A DNA stretch of 64,000 nucleotides from Bradyrhizobium sp. CB82 (GTDB lineage: Bacteria; Pseudomonadota; Alphaproteobacteria; Rhizobiales; Xanthobacteraceae), in NCBI RefSeq assembly GCF_029714405.1, contig NZ_CP121651.1:372001-436000 (forward strand), read 5' to 3'. Shown in pieces: positions 63,983 through 64,000 of this stretch. The translations under genes and the position numbers were made by a program. Positions within the stretch are counted from its first letter, which is position 1. Every line of letters starts with the position of its first letter. A model generated the notes under the pieces. The model was not told the DNA's origin and ran no database searches. It was given only the letters and a program-made list of their open reading frames with translations.

Positions 63983-64000
63983 TCATTCGATCACCTCGTC
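63983..64000 (-). CDS. C-terminal tail of a probable second ABC_sub_bind protein (partial)
   Basis: The last five codons before a TGA read DEVIE, matching the typical end of ABC_sub_bind proteins (compare DNVIE at the end of the neighbouring gene). The gene continues beyond the window. The match is short, so confidence is limited. Confidence 0.4.
   Translation of the reverse strand, partial: DEVIE

Overview
The window looks like an accessory region of a GC-rich alphaproteobacterial chromosome, most likely Bradyrhizobium or a close relative. I infer this from the style of the proteins (LTXXQ-type secreted proteins, ABC_sub_bind binding proteins, cyclase-TPR proteins, SRAP), the codon use, and the mix of IS256, IS1182, IS110, IS630, IS3 and IS91 elements typical of rhizobial islands. 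I see no nod, nif or type III secretion genes, so calling it a symbiosis island would be guesswork.

Mobile DNA sets the layout. Five IS256-family copies of 1429 bp or slightly less (1143-2571, 11692-13120, 25836-27236, 33564-34992, 40516-41944) punctuate the first 42 kb. Four have perfect 8-bp target duplications, and the third has lost its right end. Two insertions split genes whose frames close to a stop when the element is removed; a third splits an open frame with no visible start. From 43.2 to 48.5 kb an IS3 element has been hit twice, by an IS110-type element between its two frames and by a group II intron inside orfB. Four further IS110-type transposases (one decayed), an IS630 transposase, an IS1182 element plus a decayed relative, a second group II intron and an IS91-type transposase with its own tyrosine recombinase make up most of the rest. 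A 44-nt 3' fragment of a tRNA-Cys (7416-7459), cut exactly at the anticodon loop, is a likely att scar of an integrated element.

Apparently intact host genes lie in blocks. At 3-6 kb an L,D-transpeptidase and an M15-like peptidase form a cell-wall pair. At 8.8-9.7 kb there is a lipoprotein. At 14.8-22.1 kb there are a sensor GGDEF-EAL protein, a 440-aa protein of unknown function, and a class III cyclase fused to TolB-like and TPR regions, so two cyclic-nucleotide signalling proteins are close neighbours. At 22.5-25.6 kb an FAD-linked oxidase and a CaiB-type CoA-transferase form an apparent catabolic operon. At 30.4-32.3 kb there are TenA, a truncated anmK-like gene and a phytanoyl-CoA dioxygenase-type oxygenase. 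At 38.8-40.4 kb there is a large Ser/Thr-rich protein without a signal peptide. At 53.3-54.1 kb there is a GIY-YIG protein, and at the right edge an ABC-type substrate-binding protein follows the tail of a probable paralogue.

Between these blocks are many decaying genes: BA14K-like, serine recombinase, amidase, TPR, cupin, VOC, D-2-hydroxyacid dehydrogenase, SRAP, sugar isomerase, LTXXQ and DNA ligase. The region is an insertion hot spot where genes are split, truncated and frameshifted while a few metabolic and signalling genes remain intact. I found no CRISPR array, rRNA, intact tRNA or complete defence system.
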